Below, piece by piece: positions 1 through 6,058 of a stretch of DNA of 8,716 nt; within the stretch, counting starts at the first letter, position 1; the number at the start of each line of letters is the position of its first letter. The notes beneath the pieces are model-generated. The model ran no database searches. It saw nothing but the letters and a program-made list of their open reading frames with translations, and was not told where the DNA came from. This stretch comes from an uncultured Sutterellaceae bacterium (GTDB lineage: Bacteria; Pseudomonadota; Gammaproteobacteria; Burkholderiales; Burkholderiaceae_F). The position numbers were made by a program, and so were the translations under genes. The DNA lies in assembly GCA_947253615.1 (NCBI GenBank), contig CAMYAA010000024.1:1-8716 (forward strand). The letters run 5' to 3'.

Positions 1-44
1 ATCTAGTACGGTCTCGTGGGCTCGGAGATGTGTATAAGAGACAG
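1..44. other. Nextera i7 sequencing adapter (contamination)
   Basis: The first 44 bases are library adapter, not genome. They read as the tail of the i7 primer (AT), an 8-base index CTAGTACG (the adapter-strand form of Nextera index N702), the read-2 adapter GTCTCGTGGGCTCGG, and the Tn5 mosaic end AGATGTGTATAAGAGACAG. The block is the exact reverse complement of 8673-8716. Genomic sequence starts at 45. The mosaic-end and adapter assignment is certain from the string. The index name is recalled knowledge. Confidence 0.98.
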
Positions 45-913
45 AACATCTTCAGTGGTCCAATGCGATTGAATTCGTCGCCTAAACCCGTGTGGAACCC
101 TTCGTCCAAGAAAGCCTGAAAGCCCTTAGGTTCCATAAAGTTCACTTGATGCGTGACGCGCAACGTGGGATTTTCACCCAAGGCTTCTTGATAAACCTTA
201 TACATGGTGCGCCATTGACGCGGACGCATGTCCATCGTTTGCACCGAGGTAATCCCGTTACGGTTGGCGTAATCAATGGCTAAACGTAAATTCTTGACTT
301 GCGTTTCAAAAGTGGCAGCCGGGCGAATGGCCAAAACCGTCACACAACTGTTTTCACGAACGATCCCAGTTAATTCCCCGTTTTCGTCGAGGTCAATCGC
401 TCCGCCTTCCACGGGTGTGGACTCGGGGGTAATGCCTGCTAAACGAAGGGCTTCGGAGTTGGCCACTAAGATATGGCCACAAGCGCGTTCGAGAATTAAC
501 GGATGGTTGGGCGAGACTTCGTCCAAGTCTTCTTTGGTTAAAAGACGGTAACCATCATGCTCGAAATAGTCTTGATTCCACCCCATCCCATGAAGCACGG
601 TTCCGGGGGCGGGCTTTTGCGTTTCGAGGTAATGACGAACGCGGGCCTTCACTTCGTCGACCGAACGAGCACCTAAGAGTTCAATATCGGCGAGGAGTTC
701 AGCCTTGGAGTACAAGTGCATGTGCGAGTCATTAAAACCCGGAATGATAGTGCGGCCTTGGGCGTTATAGCGGGGAGTATTCTCGCTCGCTTGAGCGTTG
801 ACTTCGTCAAGGGAGCCAACGGCTTCGATACGTCCGTTGTCGTTGATTAATAGTGCTTGAGCGAAACGGTTTTGCCCAAGGTAAATCTTTGCATTTTCGA
901 TTAATAAAGCCAT
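45..913 (-). CDS. Amidohydrolase family 3 protein (YtcJ/N-substituted formamide deformylase-like), C-terminus missing
   Basis: My reverse-strand translation from ATG 911-913 stays open to the adapter junction: 289 codons, about half of the roughly 540 residues usual in this family. It begins MALLIENAKIYLGQNRFAQA, a small N-terminal beta domain with the usual 'NAKIYLG...IEAVG' opening. It then has PGFNDSHMHL (about residues 58-67), the HxH metal-binding motif (His64, His66) of the amidohydrolase barrel. Further on are GMGWNQDYF, an ERACGHILVANSEAL segment and a YANRNGITSVQTMD strand, all typical of Amidohydro_3 proteins. The role is metal-dependent hydrolysis of a C-N bond in an amide or formamide-type substrate. 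The true substrate cannot be read from sequence. There is no signal peptide, so it is cytoplasmic. No strong Shine-Dalgarno sits close to the ATG: a G-rich GGTGGGGGAG lies about 24 bases upstream, and an in-frame GTG 11 codons upstream is a weaker alternative start. Confidence 0.9.
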
Positions 914-1258
914 GATCGTATTGGTGTCAGTAAAAGACTCCCCCACCCAGAAGTGCCTAGAGACTAAGCTCGGCTGACTTCGGAAGTCGAATTCAAAAAC
1001 AAATTAAACGAAACAATCGTTATAAAGCCTACCGAGCTTGGGGTGAAAAAACAAGTGCGACAAACTAGTTAGATGGTGACGGATTGCGTCGTGAATGAGA
1101 AGCGTTAATTCAAGGGTGAAGGTTTCTCTCAAACAACTTTTTTGTTTCTTCGACCCTCCAAGAGGGCACAGCCGGGGTGCTCTCCGTTAAAATGTGAGCG
1201 TTTGGGATTGAGTCCACCCCGGTTGGTTGTGGACCTTTTGGTATTTCTTTTTTTTAGC
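914..1258. other. Non-coding divergent intergenic region
   Basis: There is no convincing gene in these 345 bases. An open frame continues upstream of the transporter ATG to 1142, but its sequence resembles no transporter N-terminus. Visible structures are the 13-base palindrome GACTTCGGAAGTC at 976-988, in the likely leader of the hydrolase, and a hairpin CCCTC-caa-GAGGG at 1154-1166. A TAAAAT -10-like hexamer at 1188-1193 has only a poor -35 (GGCACA, 1165-1170) on the plus strand. An inverted repeat GTCCAC/GTGGAC at 1212-1234 is followed by a T-rich tract ending in eight T (1248-1255), directly before the transporter start. Confidence 0.6.
1019..1047 (-). promoter_or_regulatory. Candidate sigma-70 promoter for the amidohydrolase
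   Basis: Read on the minus strand: TTCACC (1042-1047, 4/6 match to TTGACA), a 17-base spacer, then TATAAC (1019-1024, 5/6 match to TATAAT). Transcription would start near 1012 and give a leader of about 100 bases that contains the 976-988 palindrome. This is pattern matching only. Confidence 0.45.
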
Positions 1259-2911
1259 ATGGTCATTATTCATAGTTTGGTTGCCATGATCGGTGCAGTT
1301 GCGCTGGTGATGTGGGGCACGCATTTAATCCGAACCGGGATGTTGCGTACCTTTGGTGAAGCGTTGCGTCGATGGTTAACCCGTTTTCTTACGAACCGTT
1401 TTTCGGCCTTTTTGGCCGGGATTGGGTTGAGCTCGCTTTTGCAGAGCTCGACGGCGAGTGCGCTTTTAGTGGCGAGCCTTCAGAAAAAGGGGTTAGTGAC
1501 GACCGCTATTGCTTTGTCGAGTGTGCTCGGGGCGGACTTAGGTAGCGCCGTGATGGTGCGTGTCTTAAGTTTTGATATTCGTGAAATTGCGCCGATCATT
1601 GTGGTGATCGGGGTGTACTTAACGCTATACAAAGAGCGCACGCGTTATGGGCAGATGGGCCTGATTTTCTTGGGTTTGGCGTTAGTGATGATGGGCTTGG
1701 GGGCAATTTTACAAGCCACGAGTCCCATTAAGCATTCGCCCGAACTCTTAACGGTCTTTCAATTCGTTGCGCAGTATCCGATTGTCGCCGTGGCCGTTGG
1801 CGTGGTGTTAGCGCTGGTTTGCTTCTCGAGTCTAGCGGTCGTGATGATTGCTGCGGGGATTGTGGCCGCTGGGGTTTTACCAGGGACGGCGAGTTTATGG
1901 CTCGTTTTAGGGGCGAACTTAGGCTCGGCCTTCTTAGCGATGATCACGACGGCGGGCAGTTCGAAGATGGCGCGTCGTGCGCCGTTAGGCAATTGTATTT
2001 TCCGTAGCAGTGCTTTCGTGATTGGGGGCATTGTGGTGGCGGCCGTGCCGAGCGTGACGACGTTCTTCAACTCCATGAACGAAGGGGTGATTTACTTTCA
2101 TATCATCTTTAACGGGATTGCGGGTTTAGTGGGGTTGGCCTTTATTAAACCAGTGGCGCGTTTAGTGGATCATTGGTTACCGGACGATAATCCGATTGAT
2201 CAAGGCGAAATTCAATTCCTCACGCAAGAAAGTCGTTTAACGACGAGTTCTTCCTTAGCGGCTTCGCGTCAAGAAATTGTGAAGACCGTTCGTATTACGG
2301 GGGCGTACTGGGCTGATTTAGTGCAGTTATTACGTTCGAATCCGTCTTACGGGGATATTTTGCTTTTGCGTGGTCGAAAGAAGATTCTTGATGCGCGTAC
2401 CAAAGCGGTGATTCGTTATATGACGGACATTATGCAAGGGCGTTTATCGAGTGAAGAAGCGCAAGTTTGGCAGCAGTTGCGTTATGCCAATGCGAATATG
2501 CAGTTCTTGATTTTAGTGATTGATGGGATTTATCAATTGCTCGATCGTAAGAAGTGTGCGAAGAATCGTTATTTCTCACGTGAAGGGACCTCGGAATTGT
2601 TAGCGATGCATTCGCGCATTACGAAGAACTTTGACGTGTTAGCGCAGTATTTGGAAACGGATGACGAATCGCACAAGTCGCACTTAAAGCACTGGTTAAA
2701 GGCTGAAAAGAGTGCGGTGGCGGTCAATGACTTCTTACTCATTGAAAGTCACGTTGCTCGATTACATGAAGGGCGTAGTGAGTCGGTGGAAACGAGTGCG
2801 TTACACATTGAGCTCTTAACGCTTTTCCGTCGTGCGAACCAATTGGTGTGTTCGGTAGGCAGTTTTGAAGCGCCTGACGAAGGCGAATTAGGCGTCGTAT
2901 TTGGGGTTTAG
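1259..2911 (+). CDS. Na/Pi-cotransporter family protein with C-terminal PhoU-like domain
   Basis: A 550-residue inner-membrane protein of the Na+/phosphate cotransporter II family (NptA/YjbB-like), expected to move phosphate with sodium. The N-terminal part (about 1-300) is membrane-embedded with two related halves. The first half has GxxLLQSSTASAL (QSSTA at 62-66) and GADLGSA (91-97). The second has CFSSLA (188-193) and GANLGSA (218-224). The glutamine of the second QSS repeat is replaced by Phe. From about residue 310 the protein is soluble and alpha-helical, matching the PhoU-like tail of these proteins. I start at ATG 1259 because MVIIHSLVAMIGAVALVMWGTHLIRTG matches the usual family N-terminus. 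The frame is open back to ATG 1142, but that 39-residue extension looks non-coding. No Shine-Dalgarno precedes 1259, so the start is the least certain part. It is a single-gene unit ending in the 2942-2971 terminator. Confidence 0.9.
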   Translation: MVIIHSLVAMIGAVALVMWGTHLIRTGMLRTFGEALRRWLTRFLTNRFSAFLAGIGLSSLLQSSTASALLVASLQKKGLVTTAIALSSVLGADLGSAVMVRVLSFDIREIAPIIVVIGVYLTLYKERTRYGQMGLIFLGLALVMMGLGAILQATSPIKHSPELLTVFQFVAQYPIVAVAVGVVLALVCFSSLAVVMIAAGIVAAGVLPGTASLWLVLGANLGSAFLAMITTAGSSKMARRAPLGNCIFRSSAFVIGGIVVAAVPSVTTFFNSMNEGVIYFHIIFNGIAGLVGLAFIKPVARLVDHWLPDDNPIDQGEIQFLTQESRLTTSSSLAASRQEIVKTVRITGAYWADLVQLLRSNPSYGDILLLRGRKKILDARTKAVIRYMTDIMQGRLSSEEAQVWQQLRYANANMQFLILVIDGIYQLLDRKKCAKNRYFSREGTSELLAMHSRITKNFDVLAQYLETDDESHKSHLKHWLKAEKSAVAVNDFLLIESHVARLHEGRSESVETSALHIELLTLFRRANQLVCSVGSFEAPDEGELGVVFGV

Positions 2912-2941
2912 TCCTCAGTCATTCCCTAAGGGATGACTTAA

Positions 2942-2971
2942 CGGGGTTAGGGTGTACCTAGCCCCGGTTTT
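2942..2971 (+). terminator. Rho-independent terminator of the Na/Pi transporter gene
   Basis: A 10-base-pair stem (2942-2951 with 2957-2966, one G-T pair) closes a GTGTA loop and is followed by G and TTTT. It lies 30 bases after the stop codon. A second hairpin, GTCATTCCC/GGGATGAC at 2918-2937, sits between the stop and this terminator and may protect the 3' end. Confidence 0.85.
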
Positions 2972-3010
2972 GCAAACTTCCCCTAAATACGGGGTCACAC
3001 GAGTGTCCTC

Positions 3011-3038
3011 TTGTTTTTTTTAAGAAATTTGGTACAAT
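3011..3038 (+). promoter_or_regulatory. Promoter of tRNA-Gly
   Basis: TTGTTT (3011-3016), a 16-base spacer, then TACAAT (3033-3038, 5/6 to consensus). Initiation near 3045 would place the tRNA 5' end about 13 bases into the transcript, as usual for a single tRNA unit. Confidence 0.7.
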
Positions 3039-3057
3039 TCATAAACCTTCAAATGAT

Positions 3058-3132
3058 GCGGGCGTCGTATAACGGCTATTACCTTAGCTTCCCAAGCTAA
3101 TGACGAGGGTTCGACTCCCTTCGCCCGCTCCA
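3058..3132 (+). tRNA. tRNA-Gly (anticodon CCC)
   Basis: A complete 75-base tRNA including encoded CCA (3130-3132). The acceptor stem is GCGGGCG/CGCCCGC with discriminator T. The anticodon arm is TTAGC-TTCCCAA-GCTAA, giving anticodon CCC, which reads GGG glycine codons. The T arm is GAGGG-TTCGACT-CCCTT. It closely resembles enterobacterial glyU. It has its own promoter and terminator, so it is a stand-alone unit. The AT-rich block begins directly after it, and tRNA 3' ends are common integration sites. However, I see no second copy of the tRNA 3' end within the window. Confidence 0.97.
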
Positions 3133-3175
3133 AGACATTTACTAATCACAGTATGTCGCAAGGAAATTAAGTGAT

Positions 3176-3210
3176 GTTGGTTGCAATTTGGTTGTAGCCA
3201 ACTTTTTTTT
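3176..3210 (+). terminator. Rho-independent terminator after tRNA-Gly
   Basis: Stem GTTGGTTGCAA (3176-3186) with TTGTAGCCAAC (3192-3202): 11 pairs including two G-T wobbles and a five-base loop. Eight consecutive T (3203-3210) follow it. It lies about 45 bases after the tRNA CCA end. Confidence 0.9.
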
Positions 3211-3455
3211 GCCTAAAAAATTGTTCATCCCGTCAATTTCGAGCGATAAAGCTGAGAGTTGCGAGCTTTGGACTGATGGTGGAGCGTGGTTTCAATCAAA
3301 CTTCCTAGTGCATGACGCATTGGTGAAATACGCCATAAGCAAAGCCCCCTAGGAAAACCTAGGGGGTTAGTGTGTCGCCGGGAGAATCGTTTTCAGTCAC
3401 TACCTTGGGCGAACGGCTTAAACAGCCTTTTCATCTTTCGTTTTAGACCATAGCC
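3211..3455. other. Non-coding spacer between tRNA terminator and SHOCT gene
   Basis: No gene can be supported. Frames on both strands are broken by stops, and the short open stretches show no recognisable protein. The one clear element is the perfect hairpin at 3345-3366, listed separately. Confidence 0.55.
3345..3366 (-). terminator. Perfect GC-rich hairpin, possible terminator of the SHOCT gene
   Basis: CCCCCTAGG-AAAA-CCTAGGGGG: a nine-base-pair perfect stem with a four-base loop, about 90 bases past the SHOCT gene stop. It lacks a proper T tract on either strand (minus strand continues CTTTGCTT). It may therefore be a weak terminator, an RNA 3'-end stabiliser, or something else. Confidence 0.5.
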
Positions 3456-3779
3456 CTAGCCTTTTTCTAGAATCTTCTTTTTAGCCTCCTGAAATTCTTC
3501 ATCTGTGAAGATTCCTTTTTCTTTTGCTGCATGAAGTTTTTCAAGGGATTCAAGTGATGATTGGAGATCTTCGTCCTCGTCAGTTGTCTTCGCTATACAA
3601 GCCCAAATGATGGCAGCCCAGGCCAGAATTGGGAAAAAGAAACCAATGACGGCAAATATTTTGATCGGCGTTGCGCTTTTTTTATTAACTTTTCTTGATG
3701 ACACAATAAGAAATGGCAATAGCGATCCGATAAAAAGAAACATCAGAATTGCCCAGTGGACAGGAGAAAGTGTTCCCAT
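3456..3779 (-). CDS. Small two-helix membrane protein with C-terminal SHOCT domain
   Basis: A 107-residue protein. Two hydrophobic segments (about 9-27 and 40-63, the second FFFPILAWAAIIWAC) form a membrane hairpin with a short basic loop (SSRKVNKKS) between them. An acidic stretch (DEDED, 67-71) follows. A SHOCT motif occupies about 76-105: LESLEKLHAAKEKGIFTDEE with a following F and KKKIL, the 'L..L..L...G.IT.EEF...K..IL' pattern. SHOCT domains are short C-terminal helices found on many membrane or secreted bacterial proteins and are thought to mediate oligomerisation. No enzymatic role is implied. I start at ATG 3777-3779 because CTGGAG stands eight bases upstream. The frame is open to 3959, but the extra 60 residues are not membrane-like and lack a ribosome site there. 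The gene is AT-rich (3661-3720 has 20 G/C of 60) and divergent from the HIRAN gene. Function unknown. Confidence 0.75.
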   Translation of the reverse strand: MGTLSPVHWAILMFLFIGSLLPFLIVSSRKVNKKSATPIKIFAVIGFFFPILAWAAIIWACIAKTTDEDEDLQSSLESLEKLHAAKEKGIFTDEEFQEAKKKILEKG

Positions 3780-3787
3780 GTGGTTAA

Positions 3788-3793
3788 CTCCAG
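3788..3793 (-). promoter_or_regulatory. Ribosome binding site fixing the SHOCT gene start
   Basis: Minus-strand CTGGAG with an eight-base spacer to ATG 3779. It decides the 107-residue start over the longer open frame that begins at 3959. Confidence 0.75.
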
Positions 3794-4142
3794 AAAAATA
3801 TCGAGATTGAAATAGTAGATATGTTCTTGAATGGCCGAAATGGACAGGAAGGTTACCTATAGATAACCTTTGGTTTCTTATTGAAAAACCGAGTAGAAGT
3901 GTAGTTACAGGTTTTTTAATAAAAAATAGATTTAGGCGATATTGCTTAGTTATTAGCACGTAGCGAATGATGATGAGTGGTGTTCAATCAATCTTTGCCA
4001 ATGATTGCGTTTTTTTAATTTAGGAGATTGAAGGTTAATGTAATGAAATAGTCCTAGGGTTATGACTAAAGAGAAAGAGTAGAAAATTGTATAGAAATAT
4101 GTGGATAATGATCCTTGTGCTGAGCGTCAGCTCGATTCATTT

Positions 4143-4147
4143 AGGAG
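4143..4147 (+). promoter_or_regulatory. Ribosome binding site of the HIRAN gene
   Basis: AGGAG six bases before ATG 4154, a strong Shine-Dalgarno that fixes this start. Confidence 0.85.
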
Positions 4148-4153
4148 AAGAGC

Positions 4154-4984
4154 ATGGGATCTTTTTTAAGGGCTATCAAGTGCGTGATTGTACTTGTCGT
4201 TAGTTTTTTTGTTTTTAGCATTATCCTTGTCGCAATCTTTGATAAAGATGCGGGTAGCCTTGCGGTTTTTTTGGCTTTAGTCGGTAGTATTGGTTTAACG
4301 GTTTGGTTTTTTAAATTTGATAAAAAGAAAGCAGAGAAAAAACTTTTGCTAAGGAACGCTCAACCTCAACTGACAGATCCCGTTTCAAATGAATCCATAG
4401 CAAACAAATCACCCGTTGTGCGCCCTGTTGAAGTCGAAGTTCCAGCGGATAGCGCATCAGAAATTCCAGTAGCAACACCTCCTGTGGTAGAAGCTCCCGC
4501 AGTGGAAACTTCTGTGGTGGAAGCACCTGTGGACGAAGCACCTTCAATGGCAACGCGTCCAGTCGAAGCCTCTGCAGAGGATATTCTTAAAAAAGATGAG
4601 GTTACACCTCAACCGGACACTCGAAAAGCATCGGAAAATTCGATTAGTGGAAAAGATGCTTTCGCCATTACTGAAAAGCGTATTAGTAAGCTAAAACTAG
4701 AGGACGATTATGAAATCGTAGGCTTGTTCTACGAAGGACGCCGTAAGCTCCTTTGTAAGCATATGAATGAGGTGGATACGGTTTACTTAGCTCCTGAGGT
4801 CGATAATCCAAAAGATAAAAATGCTGTGGCTTGTTATTGGATTAATGAGAATGCTGGATTCTTTGAAAGGCGTCAAAACTTGGTTGGCTATATCCCGAAA
4901 GAGCAGGCTAAGTCGTTGCGCAAATATTTCGATATCTTAGGAATTACTGAGTTAGAGGCAAAGGCCAAGCTTTGGGTGCCATAA
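4154..4984 (+). CDS. Membrane-anchored HIRAN-domain protein
   Basis: A 276-residue protein in three parts. Two transmembrane helices lie at about 10-29 and 33-53, followed by a basic patch (KFDKKKAEKK, 54-63), so the rest should be cytoplasmic. A low-complexity Pro/Val/Glu/Ala linker (about 70-160) contains repeats such as PPVVEAP, SVVEAP and PVDEAP. A C-terminal domain (about 186-260) matches HIRAN: YEIVGLFYEGRR, then YLAPEVDNPKDKNAVAC (211-227), then VGYIPKEQAKSL (244-255). The 'EPdNp.D.NAv' and 'GYipke.A' signatures are the core of HIRAN, which in HLTF/Rad5-type proteins binds 3' ends of single-stranded DNA. In bacteria it also occurs alone or with other domains in poorly studied proteins. 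I am confident of the domain and architecture. Function is unknown. After the TAA the same frame continues for 23 coding-like codons (see 4985-5056). It is AT-richer than the flanking genes and divergent from the SHOCT gene. Confidence 0.85.
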   Translation: MGSFLRAIKCVIVLVVSFFVFSIILVAIFDKDAGSLAVFLALVGSIGLTVWFFKFDKKKAEKKLLLRNAQPQLTDPVSNESIANKSPVVRPVEVEVPADSASEIPVATPPVVEAPAVETSVVEAPVDEAPSMATRPVEASAEDILKKDEVTPQPDTRKASENSISGKDAFAITEKRISKLKLEDDYEIVGLFYEGRRKLLCKHMNEVDTVYLAPEVDNPKDKNAVACYWINENAGFFERRQNLVGYIPKEQAKSLRKYFDILGITELEAKAKLWVP

Positions 4985-5056
4985 GGTGCCGATCCAAAAG
5001 AAAAATTACGCTTGTACGTGAAACCAATTTGGTGGAAAGCTGAAGATTTTGAATAA
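4985..5056 (+). other. In-frame coding-like extension beyond the HIRAN stop codon
   Basis: After TAA 4982-4984 the same frame runs 23 further codons to TAA 5054-5056. It reads GADPKEK then LRLYVKPIWWKAEDFE, which has the look of a real protein end. The terminator starts nine bases after this second stop. This may be a recent nonsense change, a sequencing error, or stop-codon readthrough. It may also be chance. Confidence 0.4.
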
Positions 5057-5064
5057 TCTCATTT

Positions 5065-5089
5065 AGGGGGTAATATGAACCCCCTTTTT
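5065..5089 (+). terminator. Rho-independent terminator of the HIRAN gene
   Basis: AGGGGGT (5065-5071) pairs perfectly with ACCCCCT (5079-5085) around a seven-base loop, and the T run extends to 5089. It works only for the plus strand. Confidence 0.88.
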
Positions 5090-5097
5090 CTATAACG

Positions 5098-5120
5098 AAC
5101 GGCGCCATCGTGACGCCGTT
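5098..5120 (-). terminator. Hairpin after the first Sel1-repeat gene, probable weak terminator
   Basis: AACGGCG (5098-5104) pairs perfectly with CGCCGTT (5114-5120) around a nine-base loop, about 18 bases past the stop at 5139. Only a few T follow on the minus strand (CGTTATAG), so intrinsic termination would be weak. Confidence 0.5.
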
Positions 5121-5138
5121 GTTAGTGTAGCGAGTCGG

Positions 5139-6020
5139 TTATTTTGCAGCTTCTGGCTTTTGGTGCGCCTCAAGGTAGGTGCAGGCATCTTTAAAATCAT
5201 TGTCGCAAGCGGCTTTCGACCACTTTAAGGCCAAGGCGGGATTCTTTTTAACCCCTTGTCCATCGATATACATGTGCATGAGTAAGTTTTGAGCATTGCC
5301 GTTATCAAGCTCTGCGGCTTTGTTGAGCCAGAAGAGGGCTTTTTTAGGATCGGCCTTAACGCCCAAACCCTCATGATAAAAACGTCCCACCGAATACATC
5401 GCCACCGGTTGATTCCCTAGCGCGGATTTTTCGTACCAGGAGAGGGCGGCCTTTAAGTCCGGTTTGACCGTTAATCCTTTCTCATAAAAAGCCCCGACAT
5501 GGTATTGCGAGATACTGTTACCTTGCTTGGCCGCTTCATAAAACCAATGAAAGGCTTTATCGGGTTTGTCCGATTGAAGGTATAACGAGCCCAATAACGC
5601 TTGAGCTTCGACAACATTGTTGGCCGCGGCTTTCTTGAGCCAATTGGCGCCCGTCTGAATTTCTCGAGTCCCCGCTTCGCCAGAGAGATAAAAACGTCCT
5701 ACTAAAAATTGTGCTAACCCATTGCCTTGTTCCGCCGAGGCTTTAAGCCAATGAAACGCCTTGGGTAATCGATCTTTTAAATCCTGTTGCGCGTAATAGG
5801 CGAGCCCTGTGTTGAGTTGCGCTAACGGATCATTCTTCTCGGCTAAAGGCTCACAAACGCTCACGGCCTCGGCAAACTTTTCTGCGCGCGTAAGCGCTTC
5901 ACAACGCTCAAGTGCGGGTGAGAGCTTTTCTACCGCAGGCGTCGTGCTCGACGTCGCATGAGCAACGGAAATCATCGGTGCGAGGGCGCCGCATATGAGC
6001 GAAAAAAGCCAACGTTCCAT
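5139..6020 (-). CDS. Secreted Sel1-repeat (tetratricopeptide-like) protein
   Basis: A 293-residue protein with an N-terminal signal peptide (about 1-22: basic Arg3, hydrophobic LFSLICGALAPMISV, likely cleavage after AHA), so it acts in the periplasm or outside the cell. Six Sel1-like repeats run from about residue 66 to 275. Each follows the 'A.....G..Y..G..V..D...A..W..KAA..G' pattern, for example VGRFYHEGLGVKADPKKALF. Sel1 repeats fold as paired helices and serve as protein-binding scaffolds, with no catalytic role. A cysteine pair spaced C-x7-C in the C-terminal part (ACDNDFKDAC) recalls the disulfide-clamped repeats of Helicobacter cysteine-rich (Hcp) proteins. The start at 6018-6020 is supported by AAAGAGG eight bases upstream. 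The gene has its own promoter, overlaid by a Fur-box-like sequence, and a strong terminator separates it from the upstream Sel1 gene. Partner unknown. Confidence 0.9.
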   Translation of the reverse strand: MERWLFSLICGALAPMISVAHATSSTTPAVEKLSPALERCEALTRAEKFAEAVSVCEPLAEKNDPLAQLNTGLAYYAQQDLKDRLPKAFHWLKASAEQGNGLAQFLVGRFYLSGEAGTREIQTGANWLKKAAANNVVEAQALLGSLYLQSDKPDKAFHWFYEAAKQGNSISQYHVGAFYEKGLTVKPDLKAALSWYEKSALGNQPVAMYSVGRFYHEGLGVKADPKKALFWLNKAAELDNGNAQNLLMHMYIDGQGVKKNPALALKWSKAACDNDFKDACTYLEAHQKPEAAK

Positions 6021-6028
6021 GAGAGAGA

Positions 6029-6035
6029 CCTCTTT
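6029..6035 (-). promoter_or_regulatory. Ribosome binding site of the first Sel1 gene
   Basis: Minus-strand AAAGAGG with an eight-base spacer to ATG 6018-6020. Confidence 0.8.
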
Positions 6036-6058
6036 AATCAGCGGGTTAAGAAGCTCTA

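Larger units (their letters stand above)
3780..4153. other. AT-rich divergent intergenic region between SHOCT and HIRAN genes
   Basis: These 374 bases must hold the promoters of both divergent genes, but I cannot assign a good -35/-10 pair to either. On the plus strand a GATAAT hexamer (4104-4109) lacks a fitting -35. At 3985-4016 a hairpin CAATCA...TGATTG is followed by seven T, a plus-strand terminator-like structure with no plus-strand gene in front of it. It is possibly left over from an earlier arrangement. A short inverted repeat GCTGA-GCG-TCAGC lies just upstream of the HIRAN ribosome site. Confidence 0.45.

Noticed and set aside
92..551. Open frames on the plus strand at 92-283 and 276-551
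   Set aside because: They are antisense to the amidohydrolase, which has a clear family match on the minus strand.
1142..1258. N-terminal extension of the Na/Pi transporter from ATG 1142
   Set aside because: The 39 residues do not resemble the family N-terminus, and the stretch carries hairpins and a T tract typical of a leader.
1759..2076. Open frames at 1759-2076 (minus) and 1819-2007 (plus, other frame)
   Set aside because: Both lie inside the transporter coding region and show no protein-family features of their own.
3607..3810. Plus-strand open frame overlapping the SHOCT gene
   Set aside because: It is antisense to a gene with a ribosome site, two membrane helices and a SHOCT motif, and it has no recognisable features.
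3780..3959. 60-residue N-terminal extension of the SHOCT protein
   Set aside because: A good ribosome site precedes the internal ATG at 3779, and the extension is not membrane-like or domain-like.
4311..4553. Minus-strand open frame inside the HIRAN gene
   Set aside because: Its Pro/Leu-rich sequence is the antisense shadow of the repetitive linker codons.
4470..4570. Short repeats in the linker as a CRISPR-like or tandem-repeat array
   Set aside because: The repeated unit is protein-level (VVEAP, VDEAP) with varied codons and no spacers. It is simply a low-complexity linker.
3058..5090. Attachment-site duplication of the tRNA 3' end
   Set aside because: No second copy of the tRNA 3' sequence was found by eye downstream, and there is no integrase in the window.
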